DNA from: Streptomyces europaeiscabiei
GTDB taxonomy: Bacteria; Actinomycetota; Actinomycetes; Streptomycetales; Streptomycetaceae
DNA: 64,000 nucleotides
Reading direction: 5' to 3'
Assembly (NCBI RefSeq): GCF_036346855.1
Contig: NZ_CP107841.1
Coordinates: 10,172,001 to 10,236,000, forward strand
This document shows, one piece after another, positions 52,062 through 61,376 of the stretch. Every line of letters starts with the position of its first letter. Position 1 is the stretch's first letter. The position numbers and the translations under genes were made by a program. The notes beneath the pieces were generated by a model, which made no database searches, was not told the DNA's origin, and saw only the letters and a program-made list of their open reading frames with translations.

Positions 52062-53198
52062 ATGCTCACAGCACCCAGTCCGTTCCCCTACGCCGTCACC
52101 GGTGCCCACACCACACTGGGACCGGTGATCACCATGGACGCATGGGCCAAGCTCGCGCAGGTCCCCGACCGCCGTGAGCCCGGCAGCGTCCTCGACGGCT
52201 CCTTCATCACCCGCCTCCTCGGCATCGAGGGCAAGAGCTGGGGACCGGACCAGTTCGCCACACTGGAGACGGTCGCCGAAACCGCCCGAGCGGCCCTTGC
52301 CTGTGCCCGCCTCGATGCCCGCGACATCACCGCCGTCATCGTGGTCACCTGCAATCCGTACCAGACCCTCCTCGACCAGGATGCCTTCACCGTCATGCGC
52401 ATGCTGGGCATCAGGGACCACGTACCACCCCTGCAACTCGGCGCGGGCTGTGCGGGCCTGGCGCGGGCCGCCGCCCTCGTGGCCCAGCTGGCCACCGAAC
52501 GGGCCCTGGTCATCGCCTACAGCGTCCCCAGCCGGATCACCTTCGACGAGGACGGCGTCATGCTCCCCGCCTACCGGGAGAACGCCGTCCACCCCTACGG
52601 GAAGAACCTGTGGGCGACTCCGGCGCTGTTCTCCGACGCCGCGGCAGCCATGGTTCTGGAGCGCGACGAGGACATCGACGGCCTGGTGCTGTATTCCCGA
52701 GACAGTCAGTCCTTCGGCAACGAGTCCGGGCTCGACGACCCCCTGATCCACTTTCTGGGTGGCGGCACCGAGCACCCCGGCGGCGCACCAGGCTCGGCGG
52801 AACTGTCGTGCTTCGGCATGAACGCGCCCGAGATCGGCCGCTACTACAGCGGTGGCATGACGCTCAACCACCAGGCGCTGGAAGCCGCGCGCCCCGGATA
52901 CCTCGACCATGTCCACCGGGTCTACACCCACCAGGCCAACCCGCGCCTGGTCGAGGAATTCATCCAGCACACCGGCCTCACGGCCGATCAGGCGCCCAGC
53001 AACGTACGACAACTGGGCAACACCGTCTCACCGTCCACGCTGGCGCTGCTGCACGCCGACCAGGAGAACGGCGATCTCTCCTACGGCGACCGTGTCTGTT
53101 TCTCCGTCGTCGGTTCAGGACCCGAACGCGGCGCGTTCATCACCCCGATCCGCATCCCGGCCCTCCGGCCGCTCGACTCGACTCGCACGCTGACGTGA
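52062..53198 (+). CDS. KAS III-like (3-oxoacyl-ACP synthase III family) enzyme
   Basis: 378 residues of thiolase fold with the full Cys-His-Asn triad: Cys in LQLGAGCAGLARAA, His in RVYTHQANPRLVEEF and Asn in RQLGNTVSPSTLALL. It is longer than housekeeping FabH (~330) and has an insertion around FGNESGLDDPLIHFLGGG. Members either start fatty-acid or polyketide chains by decarboxylative condensation or, like CerJ-type enzymes, transfer acyl groups. ATG 52062 is the first Met before the conserved region, with a weak ribosome site. It lies 100 bases after the hydratase on the same strand. Confidence 0.85.
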   Translation: MLTAPSPFPYAVTGAHTTLGPVITMDAWAKLAQVPDRREPGSVLDGSFITRLLGIEGKSWGPDQFATLETVAETARAALACARLDARDITAVIVVTCNPYQTLLDQDAFTVMRMLGIRDHVPPLQLGAGCAGLARAAALVAQLATERALVIAYSVPSRITFDEDGVMLPAYRENAVHPYGKNLWATPALFSDAAAAMVLERDEDIDGLVLYSRDSQSFGNESGLDDPLIHFLGGGTEHPGGAPGSAELSCFGMNAPEIGRYYSGGMTLNHQALEAARPGYLDHVHRVYTHQANPRLVEEFIQHTGLTADQAPSNVRQLGNTVSPSTLALLHADQENGDLSYGDRVCFSVVGSGPERGAFITPIRIPALRPLDSTRTLT

Positions 53199-53794
53199 CG
53201 CACGGCATCGTGCCGTCCCCGGCAGTTCTCGCCGTCGGCCTCACCGCCCCTCCTGAGGCCGGCCGGTCGACGGCCGGTGTGGCTCATCCTGCGGGTCCGT
53301 ACCGCGGTGCCCGCAGTCGTGTCCCTGGCTCTCACGGTCGGAGTCGCCTCGACCGGCCACGGCCGTCTTTTCGGCCCCGGGGAGAACGCGATCCTGCTGC
53401 GAGACCCGCTGGTCCGAACGTGTGACCATCGCCGCCGACCCGCGCGTCTTCGTCGCCCATCACGTCACTGGGATTCTCGTGCAGACGCAGACGCAGACGC
53501 ACATGGCACGACGCACGATGGCCGCCTCGGGGCCGACGACCTCGACCCGGTCCTGGCCGGTATCGAACGGGCCGCCACCGAGGCCCTGGCATCCGGCATC
53601 CGTGGGACGCACCGTGGGTGCGCTGCGCGACGCCGGGCAGGAGGGGCCGACCTGCGGCCCGTGGGCGATCTCGCGGGCATCCGCGACGGTCGAGGGATTC
53701 GCGAGCCCGATCGAGGCGCAGCGCTTCCGCCGCTGTGCGGGAGGAAGTCGACGGCGGACGTGCTGTCGACGCCGACCAGGAGCGCCGCGGCCGG
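53199..53794. other. Gene-poor region after the KAS III-like gene
   Basis: About 600 bases. The hydrophobic stretch RTAVPAVVSLALTVGVAS (~53300) and the frame VTIAADPRVFVAHHVTGIL (~53422) look protein-like, but neither belongs to a sustained gene. GCAGAC is repeated three times at 53481-53498. Probably decayed or non-coding. Confidence 0.3.
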
Positions 53795-54778
53795 TCACAG
53801 CACCGCCACCGGGTTGACCGGCGAGCCGGTGCCGCCCGGCACGTTCAGGGGCGCCACGACGGTCATGAAGGCGTAGCGGCCGACTTCGGCGCAGGCGGCG
53901 GAGAGCGACTCCAGGTCGAGGTTGTCCAGCAGCGGCACGCCCATGGCGGTGATGGCGAGGGCATGCACGGGGGAGGACACGCCCTCCACGGGCGAGGGCC
54001 GGACGTCGCTGTCGCCGTCGCCGCCCAGCAGCGCGATGCCGCGCTCGGCGAGCAACGGCATGGCATCCACATGAAAACCGGCGCTGGCGTTGTCGGGGTT
54101 CCAGGGCCCCAGCTCCCGACGGCGGCGAAAGTGGCCGGACCGCAACAGGACGGCATCGCCCTCGCCGACGGTCACGCCCAGGGCCTTCTCGGCCGCCAGG
54201 ATGTCATCGGCGTGCACGGCCGTGCCGGGCTCCAGCCAGTCGCGGCCGAGCGCGACGGGCATGTCGATCAGGACACCCCGGGTCACCAGGGGGCCCAGGG
54301 CGGCGACCGCGCCGAACCGGGCCCCCTTGGCATCGACGGACCCGCGTGCGTCCTGCCCGTCGTACAACTGCCCGCGGTAGGCGATGTGCGACAGGGCGTC
54401 CAGGTGGCTGACGCCCTTGCCGTGGTAGTCCGCGGCGATGAAGTCCTTGTGGCAGGTGGGTTCCGGGGGCTCGACGTCGCCCAGCTCCGTCATGTGGTGC
54501 AGAGCGGGCTTGGCGTTGTCGGGACCGGGCACCGTGTTCCACGGCAGGGCCATCGGGACGACGGTACCGGATCGCACCAGGGCGGACGCCTGTCGCACGT
54601 GGTCCGGGGTGATCCGGTTGACGGCGCCGCGGTCGGCCGGGGTCCAGCGGCCCCAGGTGCGCAGCCGGTCGAAGAGCGCGTCGAACTCCGCACGCGTCAC
54701 GGCGGGGCCGTTGTCGGGACCGCTGGACGTTCTTCCGGCGCGGTCGCGGGACGAGGGGCCGGTCGGGGTGGTGGTCAT
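53795..54778 (-). CDS. Cyclase-family metal-dependent hydrolase (kynurenine-formamidase-like fold)
   Basis: 327 residues. The metal-binding signature of the cyclase family (HxGTHxDxxxH) appears as GKGVSHLDALSHIAYRG, and GVLIDMPVALGRDWLEPGTA and AVLLRSGHFRRR follow as in other members. These enzymes hydrolyse amides or lactones; specific substrates vary and cannot be read here. ATG 54778 begins MTTTPTGPSSRDRAGRTSS; the frame is open to 54952 but its composition is poor there. Divergent, 600 bases away, is the DenD-like dehydrogenase, with a decayed TetR gene between them. Confidence 0.87.
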   Translation of the reverse strand: MTTTPTGPSSRDRAGRTSSGPDNGPAVTRAEFDALFDRLRTWGRWTPADRGAVNRITPDHVRQASALVRSGTVVPMALPWNTVPGPDNAKPALHHMTELGDVEPPEPTCHKDFIAADYHGKGVSHLDALSHIAYRGQLYDGQDARGSVDAKGARFGAVAALGPLVTRGVLIDMPVALGRDWLEPGTAVHADDILAAEKALGVTVGEGDAVLLRSGHFRRRRELGPWNPDNASAGFHVDAMPLLAERGIALLGGDGDSDVRPSPVEGVSSPVHALAITAMGVPLLDNLDLESLSAACAEVGRYAFMTVVAPLNVPGGTGSPVNPVAVL

Positions 54779-55022
54779 GGGGGGATCAGCGCTCCAGGGA
54801 TCGGACCGGCGCGGGGCGGGTAGGGGCGCGCCGCGGCCGGGAGACGCCGGAGCGGACGAGCGCGGCCACGGCGTCGTGGCCGCAGAGTCAGCGAGACACC
54901 ATGGCCAGTGCGCATGCTTCAGGAGACCCCCTCGCTGCGCGCCGTGCACCACGAGAAGCAGTTGAGTCGGCAGAAGTGCTGGTGCCGGAGATCAGCCGGC
55001 GGCCGGGGCCAAGCCCGACCGG

Positions 55023-55170
55023 CCCGAGGACACCAGGCCGAGCGCGCTGGTCGTTGCCGCGCTCGCCTGTCTGGACGTGGCCGCCACGGGCTGGGTGGCC
55101 TGCGAGGGCACGAAACATTGCCGGCCGTGCTGCTGGACCGGGCGATGGGCGCGTCCGCGGAGTGGACCGC
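55023..55170 (+). pseudogene. Remnant of the C-terminal domain of a TetR-type regulator
   Basis: EDTRPSALVVAALACLDVAA and TGWVACEG, then after a one-base shift LPAVLLDRAMGASAEW, is the usual end of a TetR-family protein (RP.ALVVAAL.CLD.A...W......LP.LLD.AM). The DNA-binding domain is not found in 54779-55022. The remaining sequence of this 600-base gap shows no other gene. Confidence 0.5.
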
Positions 55171-55377
55171 CCGCGCCGTTTCACCTACTGCTGGTCATCT
55201 CCCCGTGGACGACGGCTGCGGCCTTGCCGGAGTCGCCTTCCGTGAACCCTCCCGACGGACACGGCCTGTTTTGTCGGTCAGGCCGTCGCGCTCGGCGATC
55301 GAGAGCGGGTCCGCCGAGTTCCCGGAGGGGTCCGTGGGCATGCTGCACTCGCGGATCCGACTACAGGGAGGCACCGC

Positions 55378-56424
55378 ATGAGGGTCGTCATCACGGGTGG
55401 CTTCGGCTTTCTGGGACGACAGGTCACCGGCACGCTGCTCAAGGCGCGGACGTTTTTGGGGGTACCGATCGATCGCCTGGTGCTCGTCGACCGGGTCGTG
55501 CCGTCCGAGCCGCCGTCGGCGTTCGACCCGCTCGTGGAGATCGTGCGGGGCGACCTGATGGACCATCTCGGTGAAGTGTTCGCACAACCGGTGGACGTGC
55601 TGATCCACCTCGCCGCCGCCGTCTCGGCCGAGTGCGAGGCCGACTTCGACCTCGGGATGGGCGCCAACCTGGACACCACCCGCGCGCTTCTCGAGGCCGC
55701 TCGGGCACAGTCGGCCGCCGGCGGGCCGACGCCGCGCCTGGTGTTCTCCAGCAGCGTGGCGGTCTATGGTCCCGACCCGGCGCTCCCACTGCCGTCTGTC
55801 GTCAGCGAGGCGACCCTGCCCACGCCACGATCGAGCTACGGGATCCAGAAACTCGTCTGCGAGCAACTGATCGCGGACTACACCCGACGCGGTTTCGTCG
55901 ACGGACGCGTCGCTCGCCTGGTGACCGTGACGGTGCGGCCCGGCAGGCCGAACGCCGCCGCCTCCGGCTTCCTGTCCGGCATCATCCGTGAGCCGCTCGC
56001 GGGCCTCCCGGCCGTTTGCCCCGTACATCCCGACCTGCGGGTGGCCCTGGCCTCGCCACGACGCACCGTGGAGGCGATCCTGCGCATCGCGGAAGCGGAG
56101 CGCGGGGCGGGCGCAGGCCGGCTCGACGGCGCACTGCCGGTCAACCTTCCGGCACTCACGGTCTCGGTCGCCGAGATGCTGGCCACGCTGCGGCAGGTGG
56201 CCGGCGACGCCGTCGCCGACCTGGTGACGGTCAGGCCAGACCCTGCCGTCGAGGCCATCGTGGGCTCGTGGCCCTCCGCCTTCGACAGCACGCGCGCCGC
56301 CGCGCTCGGGCTGGCTCCCGACCCGAGCTTCGTATCGGTGGTGCGGGACTACCTTGCCGACCACCCCGACGCGGTCCTGGCCGGATCGTCGCTCGCAGCC
56401 GACGAGTTGGGCCAGGGCCGATAG
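55378..56424 (+). CDS. denD: NAD-dependent epimerase/dehydratase, D-erythronate dehydrogenase-like
   Basis: 348 residues of extended SDR fold: cofactor motif VVITGGFGFLGRQV, catalytic VFSSSVAVYG and SSYGIQK (YxxxK), and the family-specific blocks ADFDLGMGANLDTTRALLEA, RPGRPNAAASGFLSGIIREP and VCPVHPD. These match DenD, which oxidises D-erythronate to 2-oxo-tetronate in four-carbon acid sugar catabolism. The usual partners (DenK/OtnK kinase, OtnC aldolase, OtnI isomerase) are not adjacent, so the pathway assignment is tentative. ATG 55378 follows ACAGGGAGGCACCGC. It is divergent from the cyclase-family gene. Confidence 0.82.
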   Translation: MRVVITGGFGFLGRQVTGTLLKARTFLGVPIDRLVLVDRVVPSEPPSAFDPLVEIVRGDLMDHLGEVFAQPVDVLIHLAAAVSAECEADFDLGMGANLDTTRALLEAARAQSAAGGPTPRLVFSSSVAVYGPDPALPLPSVVSEATLPTPRSSYGIQKLVCEQLIADYTRRGFVDGRVARLVTVTVRPGRPNAAASGFLSGIIREPLAGLPAVCPVHPDLRVALASPRRTVEAILRIAEAERGAGAGRLDGALPVNLPALTVSVAEMLATLRQVAGDAVADLVTVRPDPAVEAIVGSWPSAFDSTRAAALGLAPDPSFVSVVRDYLADHPDAVLAGSSLAADELGQGR

Positions 56425-56507
56425 CGGTCCGGCTGCGCTTGCCGCTGACGCTCAGTGAAGGCGCCGCGCCGGCCGAGGTGATGGTGATGAGATCCCGTTG
56501 TCGTCTT

Positions 56508-57935
56508 TCAGGTTGCCGCCACCGCTGTGGGCGCCACGTGAAGGCGGATGCCGCGGTTGAACCGGCGCAGCAGGAGCAGGGCGGTGGTGGCCAGCCCGGT
56601 GAGCAGGCCGAGCCAGATGCCTATGGTGTCCCAGCCCGTGGCGAAGCCGAGGAGCGCGGCGGCGGGCAGGCCGACGAGCCAGTAGCCGACCAGGGTGACG
56701 CGGAAGCCGCCCTTGGTGTCGTCGAGGCCGCGCAGGAGGCCGACGCCTATGTTCTGCGCGCAGTCGAAGAACTGCATCACCGCGGCGATCAGGAGGAGGT
56801 TCGTGGCGAGGTCGGTGGCCGCCCGGCTGTCGCCCTCGAAGAACGGCGCCAGCACCGCACCCGGCAGTACGACGTAGACGATCGCCACGACCGCCATGAC
56901 CGCGGCGGCGCAGGCGAGGGCCGTCGACTTGAGGCGCCGGGCGGCGGCCGTGTCGCCGAGGGCCAGTTCACGGCTGACGCCGAGGGACGCTGCGTGGGAG
57001 AGGCCGACGGCGATCTGGAACACGATGTAGACGAGCTGGTTGACGGCGGTGTGCGCGGCCAGCGCGGCCGTGCCGAAGCTGCCCACCAGCAGGGCGACGA
57101 CGGAGAAGAAGCCCGCCTCGGAGCCGTACGTGGCGGCGATCGGCGCGCCCAGACCGGTGAGCCGGCGCAGGGTGGCCGGGCGGGTCTTCCAGATGCTCAG
57201 CGACAGCACCGGCGCCAGACGGGGATCGCGCCGGGCGGAGAGATACAGCGCCACGGCCGACAGCGCGTACACCGAGGTGGTGGCCAGTCCGATGCCCGGC
57301 AGCCCCAGCTTCGGCAGACCCCAGGTGCCGTGGATGAAGACCCAGTTGAGGCCCGCGTTCACGGCGATCGAGGCGATCGTGATGCGCAGCAGGGCCTGCG
57401 GGCGGCGCATGCCCACCGTGAACTGGCGGATCGCCTGGAACCACAGGCACGGCAGCAGTCCGGGTGCCATCGCGTACAGCACCGGCTTCGCCGCGTCGAC
57501 GACATCCGGGTCCTGACCGAGGAACACCACGGCGTGCCCGATCGCCACCATCAGCAGCGCTCCCGCGAGACCCGCGAGCGTGGACAGCAGCAGGCTCGCG
57601 CGGACCAGGTCCCGGACCTCCTCACGAGCGGCGTCCGCCTCGGCGCCCTCTGCCTCGGCACCCTCCGCCTGCGTGCCCTGGGCCTCGGCGCGCGCGTCCG
57701 CCGCGGCGACCTGGTTGCCCACGGCGGTGACCAGTCCGACGCCCATGGTCCGCAGCTGGTTGAAGATCACCAGGGCGAGGCCGCCGGCGGCCAGGGCCTC
57801 GGTACCGATCAGGCCCATCATGATCGTGTCGGTGGTGGTGAGCGCGACCTGGGCGAGCTGGGTGAGTGCGAGCGGTACGGCGAGGGTCGCCAGGCCGCGG
57901 CTGTCGGTGAGGAGGCGGGTGAGGGAGGGTGGCAT
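56508..57935 (-). CDS. MATE-family efflux transporter
   Basis: 475 residues with twelve predicted membrane helices in two similar halves (start SRGLATLAVPLALTQLAQVA, second half GLGAPIAATYGSEAGFFSVV). An unusual Glu/Ala-rich loop (AEAQGTQAEGAEAEGAEADA) lies between helices 2 and 3. MATE proteins export small molecules using Na+ or H+ gradients. The ATG overlaps the stop of the SbnA-like gene by one base (TGATG), so it is the last gene of the metallophore operon and the likely exporter of its product. Confidence 0.92.
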   Translation of the reverse strand: MPPSLTRLLTDSRGLATLAVPLALTQLAQVALTTTDTIMMGLIGTEALAAGGLALVIFNQLRTMGVGLVTAVGNQVAAADARAEAQGTQAEGAEAEGAEADAAREEVRDLVRASLLLSTLAGLAGALLMVAIGHAVVFLGQDPDVVDAAKPVLYAMAPGLLPCLWFQAIRQFTVGMRRPQALLRITIASIAVNAGLNWVFIHGTWGLPKLGLPGIGLATTSVYALSAVALYLSARRDPRLAPVLSLSIWKTRPATLRRLTGLGAPIAATYGSEAGFFSVVALLVGSFGTAALAAHTAVNQLVYIVFQIAVGLSHAASLGVSRELALGDTAAARRLKSTALACAAAVMAVVAIVYVVLPGAVLAPFFEGDSRAATDLATNLLLIAAVMQFFDCAQNIGVGLLRGLDDTKGGFRVTLVGYWLVGLPAAALLGFATGWDTIGIWLGLLTGLATTALLLLRRFNRGIRLHVAPTAVAAT

Positions 57936-58993
57936 CAGTGGATTTCCTGCGGGGATTCGGGTGCTGAGATGCGGCGGAGTTTGGTCAGCAACTCGTCGAC
58001 CTCGCGCTCCACTTGGGGGGAGAGGAGATCACGGGCGGCCATCCAGTCGTCGTCGAAGACGGTGTCCATGTACTTCTCCCCGCCGTCGTTGATCAACGCG
58101 ACCATAGTGGTGCCGGGCGGCAGCGAGGACAGCCGGGTCAGTGCCTCGTACACGACTCCGCCCGCGGAGCCGCCGAGGAGCAGTCCGGCGCGCCGGGCGA
58201 CGGCCCGCGCGGTGGCGAACGCCTCGACGTCCCCGACCTTCACTCCCTCGTCCAGCAGCGAGTAGTCGACCATCGCCCCGATCGTCGCACCCTCGGGCGT
58301 GCCGGTGCCCGACTGGTAGTAGTCGTGCGCGGGCGGCCCGAACGCGATCGATCCCTTCGGCTCCACGCCGACGATCCGCAGCCCGGGCACGCTCTCCCGC
58401 AGCGGGCCCCCGGTCCCGAACAGCCCGCCGCCGGTGCCCACCGCACCGACGAGGATGTCGATACGGCCGTCCAGTGCGGCGTGGAGTTCCCGGGCCACCG
58501 GGTGGTAGCCGACTCCGTTGGCCATGTTGTTGTGCTGCTCGGTGAAGTAGGCGTTGTCGGACTCGGCGGCCATCTTCTCCGCGAACTCCTCGCGGGCGGC
58601 GGTGGCAAGGTCCTCGTCCCCGCCGTCGGCGACGTACACCAGCTCCGCACCGAGGGCTTTCATCGCGCGCAGCTTGTCGACGGCCGCGTGGTGGTCGACG
58701 ACGGCGGTGAAGGTGTAGCCGCGCTCGGCGGCCACGACGGCCAGGCCGAGCCCGGTGTTGCCGGAGGTCGACTCGATGATCCGGCCGCCGGGGCGCAGCA
58801 TGCCGCGCTCCTCGGCGTCGATGACCATCTGCCGGGCCATCCGTATCTTGGCCGTGCCGGTCGGGTTGAACTGCTCCAGCTTCAGCAGCAGCCTGGCGTC
58901 GCTCTCCGTGCGGGCCAGCTCGAACAGCGGGGTGGCGCCGATGAGTTCGGAGACCTGCCGCACGATGGGCGGCCGGTACAGGGGGTCGTCCAT
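57935..58993 (-). CDS. sbnA: SbnA-like PLP-dependent synthase (2,3-diaminopropionate biosynthesis)
   Basis: 352 residues of cysteine-synthase fold. The PLP lysine is Lys49 in FNPTGTAKIRMARQM; STSGNTGLGLAVVAAERGY is the substrate loop and VGTGGGLFGTGG the phosphate loop. The TAKIRMA context and the operon position next to an SbnB-like gene point to SbnA, which joins O-phospho-L-serine and L-glutamate to N-(1-amino-1-carboxyl-2-ethyl)-glutamate, the precursor of L-2,3-diaminopropionate. Cysteine synthase activity is the alternative, but it is less likely in this context. ATG 58993 follows CCAGGAG. Confidence 0.85.
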   Translation of the reverse strand: MDDPLYRPPIVRQVSELIGATPLFELARTESDARLLLKLEQFNPTGTAKIRMARQMVIDAEERGMLRPGGRIIESTSGNTGLGLAVVAAERGYTFTAVVDHHAAVDKLRAMKALGAELVYVADGGDEDLATAAREEFAEKMAAESDNAYFTEQHNNMANGVGYHPVARELHAALDGRIDILVGAVGTGGGLFGTGGPLRESVPGLRIVGVEPKGSIAFGPPAHDYYQSGTGTPEGATIGAMVDYSLLDEGVKVGDVEAFATARAVARRAGLLLGGSAGGVVYEALTRLSSLPPGTTMVALINDGGEKYMDTVFDDDWMAARDLLSPQVEREVDELLTKLRRISAPESPQEIH

Positions 58994-59010
58994 GGGGGCT
59001 CCTGGGCCTT

Positions 59011-60357
59011 TCAGTGGGGGTGGCGGTCGAGGTGCCAGCGGAAACGGGATCCCGAAGGCTCGACGACGACCTTCGGGGGCAGCGGAAGGTCGTGGAACGG
59101 TGACTCGTTGGAGTCCATCTGGTAGCCCGCCGTGTTGAGGTACACGAGCAGGTCACCGACGGCCGGCCGCACCGGGAAGGGGATCTTGCGCCAGGTCAGC
59201 ATGTCCGACTCCAGGCAGGTCGCGGCCCCCACGCAGGCCGGGTACGGGCCCGCGTCGGCCATCGGACCCGTACCGGTCGGCACGAGCACCGGGTCGGGCA
59301 GGAACTCGCTGTCGAACCACTGCTCCGAGAGGCTGAGGCTGCTGCCGTCGACGGTGAGGACCGCGTATCCGTCCCGCTCCTTGACGCCCTGGATCCGGAA
59401 CACCGTGAACCCGGCCTGATCCAGCAGGGCCCGGCCCGGTTCGACGAGCAGCGTGACACCGGCCGCGCGCAGCAGCCCGGCGAGGCTGGTGCCCTCGCCC
59501 GATCCGGTCGGGGTGGCCGCCAGGATCGTACGCAGGGCGTCGGCGCCGGCGACGGGGGAGTGGTACGGGTAGAAGCCCCCGAAGGACTTGCGCGCGTGGA
59601 AGTGTTCGGGGCGTCGGCTCTCCTCGAACCGCCGCCAGTCGTCGGGGCCGACGTAGTCCACTGCGAAGCCGCCGCCGATGCTGATCCGGTCGGCGCGCAG
59701 CCCGAGTGCGCGGGCACGTGTGCACTGGCCGATCAACTCGGCGGCCAGGTCGGTGCGTTGGCGTAGGTCGTAACCGGAGAGGTGGAAGCTGAAGCCCTCC
59801 ATGTCGACGGGACCGGCGACACAGCGCCGCAGGGCCGACTCCAACTCGTCCTCGCCCAGACCGAAGCGGCTGTGCGGCTGCTCCGGGGGCAGCCTGCGCA
59901 GCACCACCCGTGCGGTGCGGCCGAGTTCGTCCGCGAGCGACAGGAGCCGGTCCAGTTCGTCGAGCGCGTCCACCGCGATCAGCGCCCCCTGGAGCACGGC
60001 GACGCGCAGCAGGTCGTCCGCCTTGGCCGGGCCCGTCACCACCAGGTCCTCGCCGCGCACCCCGGCGGCCAGCGCCTCACGCAGCTCCCCTTGGCTCGCC
60101 ACGTCCACGCCCAGCCCGGCCACGGCAGCCCGCTGGGCGTAGACGGCAGCCTTGTTGGCCTTCTTCGCGTAGTACACCCGGCCTTCCGTGCCCGCCTCGG
60201 CGAACGCCTCCCGGAAGGCGGCCGCGTTGGCGTCGAAGCGCTCCGGGAAGAGCACGTGGTACGGGCCCCGGAGGCCGTGGCTCAGCTCGTGCAGCAGTGT
60301 GTCGCCCAGCAGGGAACGCACCTCGGGTGTGGTGTGCGAGGCGAGCGCCGTCGTCAC
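59011..60357 (-). CDS. Type III PLP-dependent decarboxylase, Y4yA-like
   Basis: 448 residues with the alanine-racemase/ornithine-decarboxylase fold. PLP Lys66 is in VYYAKKANKAAVYAQ; GVDVASQGELREALAAG, the glycine-rich ISIGGGFAVDY and the C-terminal-barrel motif LLVEPGRALLDQAGF follow. Its closest remembered relatives are SbnH and the Y4yA group found beside siderophore genes, where such enzymes decarboxylate amino-acid or citryl-Dap intermediates. GTG 60357 overlaps the stop of the SbnB-like gene (GTGA), so translation is coupled; a GTG six bases upstream is an alternative. Confidence 0.85.
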   Translation of the reverse strand: MTTALASHTTPEVRSLLGDTLLHELSHGLRGPYHVLFPERFDANAAAFREAFAEAGTEGRVYYAKKANKAAVYAQRAAVAGLGVDVASQGELREALAAGVRGEDLVVTGPAKADDLLRVAVLQGALIAVDALDELDRLLSLADELGRTARVVLRRLPPEQPHSRFGLGEDELESALRRCVAGPVDMEGFSFHLSGYDLRQRTDLAAELIGQCTRARALGLRADRISIGGGFAVDYVGPDDWRRFEESRRPEHFHARKSFGGFYPYHSPVAGADALRTILAATPTGSGEGTSLAGLLRAAGVTLLVEPGRALLDQAGFTVFRIQGVKERDGYAVLTVDGSSLSLSEQWFDSEFLPDPVLVPTGTGPMADAGPYPACVGAATCLESDMLTWRKIPFPVRPAVGDLLVYLNTAGYQMDSNESPFHDLPLPPKVVVEPSGSRFRWHLDRHPH

Positions 60358-61376
60358 TTCCACAGCGGCACCGCCGTGCCCAGCCCCTGGGCCAGGGCCA
60401 GTTGGGCGAACCGGTGTCCGAGGGCGATGTCCGTGACGACGAGCCCGCTGTTGTAGGCGAAGATGCGCTGCCCGGCATCCGTGCGGCCCTCGGCGCGACC
60501 GGCCAGCACATCAGGGAACTCGGCGTCCACATCGCGCAGTTCGCCGTTCTCGTCGGCCATGTCGACGCCGGTGACGCGCATCTGCGCGGCGCTGGTGGCG
60601 ATCACCCGGTCGGCGCGGTGCAGGGTCGAGGGTGCGATGCCGTAGCCGATGAGGACGGACAGCGCGGCGGGCTTGAGCCACTCGGCGTCCACGGAGGCGG
60701 GGGTGTTGGGCCCGGCCGTGGCCAGCACGATGTCCGCCTCCTCGGCCGCCGCCCGCAGATCGGTCACGATCTCCGGCTCACGGTCGGGGAAGTACGTGTT
60801 CAGCTGTTCGCGCACCGCCCGGATGCCGTCCGGGTGCGTGCCGAAGAGCATCAGCCGCTCCAGGTCCGGCCGCGTGGTCAGCAGGAAGGGCAGCGCGAGC
60901 CGTCCCTGCGTACCGGTGCCTATGACCAGCGCGTTGCGGGCGCCGGGCACGGCCAGTTCGCGGGCCAGCAGCGCCGAGACCGCCGGGGTGCGCAGTGCGC
61001 CCACCCGGCCGCAGTCCAGCATCGCGACCGGCAGCCCGGTCTCGTCGTCGTACAGCGTCAACGTCGTGTAGTAGTGCTGCTTGTCGCGGTCCTCGTGCAG
61101 GCCGTACTTGTACGACGTCTTCACCGCGACGACCCCGCGCGCCCCGTCACGGCCGAGCATCGCGTACGCCACCGAGTGGCCGTCCTCCGGCTTGACGGTG
61201 AGCTTGCGCGGGTTGTCGGACCTGCCCTCGGCCAGCGTGCGGTACGCCTGCTCGACCACGGACACGACGTCGGACAGGGTGATGTCGATTCCGGCCACGT
61301 CGCTGGTGCTGAGGATGCGCAGGGTCGTGTCGTCGGACGCCATGGTGGTTCCTCCCGCGTTGTCGGTGTCGGTCAT
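60354..61376 (-). CDS. sbnB: SbnB-like ornithine-cyclodeaminase-family enzyme (2,3-diaminopropionate biosynthesis)
   Basis: 340 residues. The ornithine cyclodeaminase/mu-crystallin core is clear: VKTSYKYGLHEDRDK, TLTLYDDETGLPVAMLDCGR, VGALRTPAVSALLARELAVP and NAD motif ALVIGTGTQGRLALPFLL. SbnB oxidatively splits the SbnA product to L-2,3-diaminopropionate, 2-oxoglutarate and NADH. The gene is embedded between the oxygenase and decarboxylase genes with four-base overlaps on both sides. ATG 61376 (ATGA overlap, GGAGG eight bases before) is taken as start; ATG 61343, behind GGGAGGAACCACC, is equally plausible. Confidence 0.87.
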   Translation of the reverse strand: MTDTDNAGGTTMASDDTTLRILSTSDVAGIDITLSDVVSVVEQAYRTLAEGRSDNPRKLTVKPEDGHSVAYAMLGRDGARGVVAVKTSYKYGLHEDRDKQHYYTTLTLYDDETGLPVAMLDCGRVGALRTPAVSALLARELAVPGARNALVIGTGTQGRLALPFLLTTRPDLERLMLFGTHPDGIRAVREQLNTYFPDREPEIVTDLRAAAEEADIVLATAGPNTPASVDAEWLKPAALSVLIGYGIAPSTLHRADRVIATSAAQMRVTGVDMADENGELRDVDAEFPDVLAGRAEGRTDAGQRIFAYNSGLVVTDIALGHRFAQLALAQGLGTAVPLWK

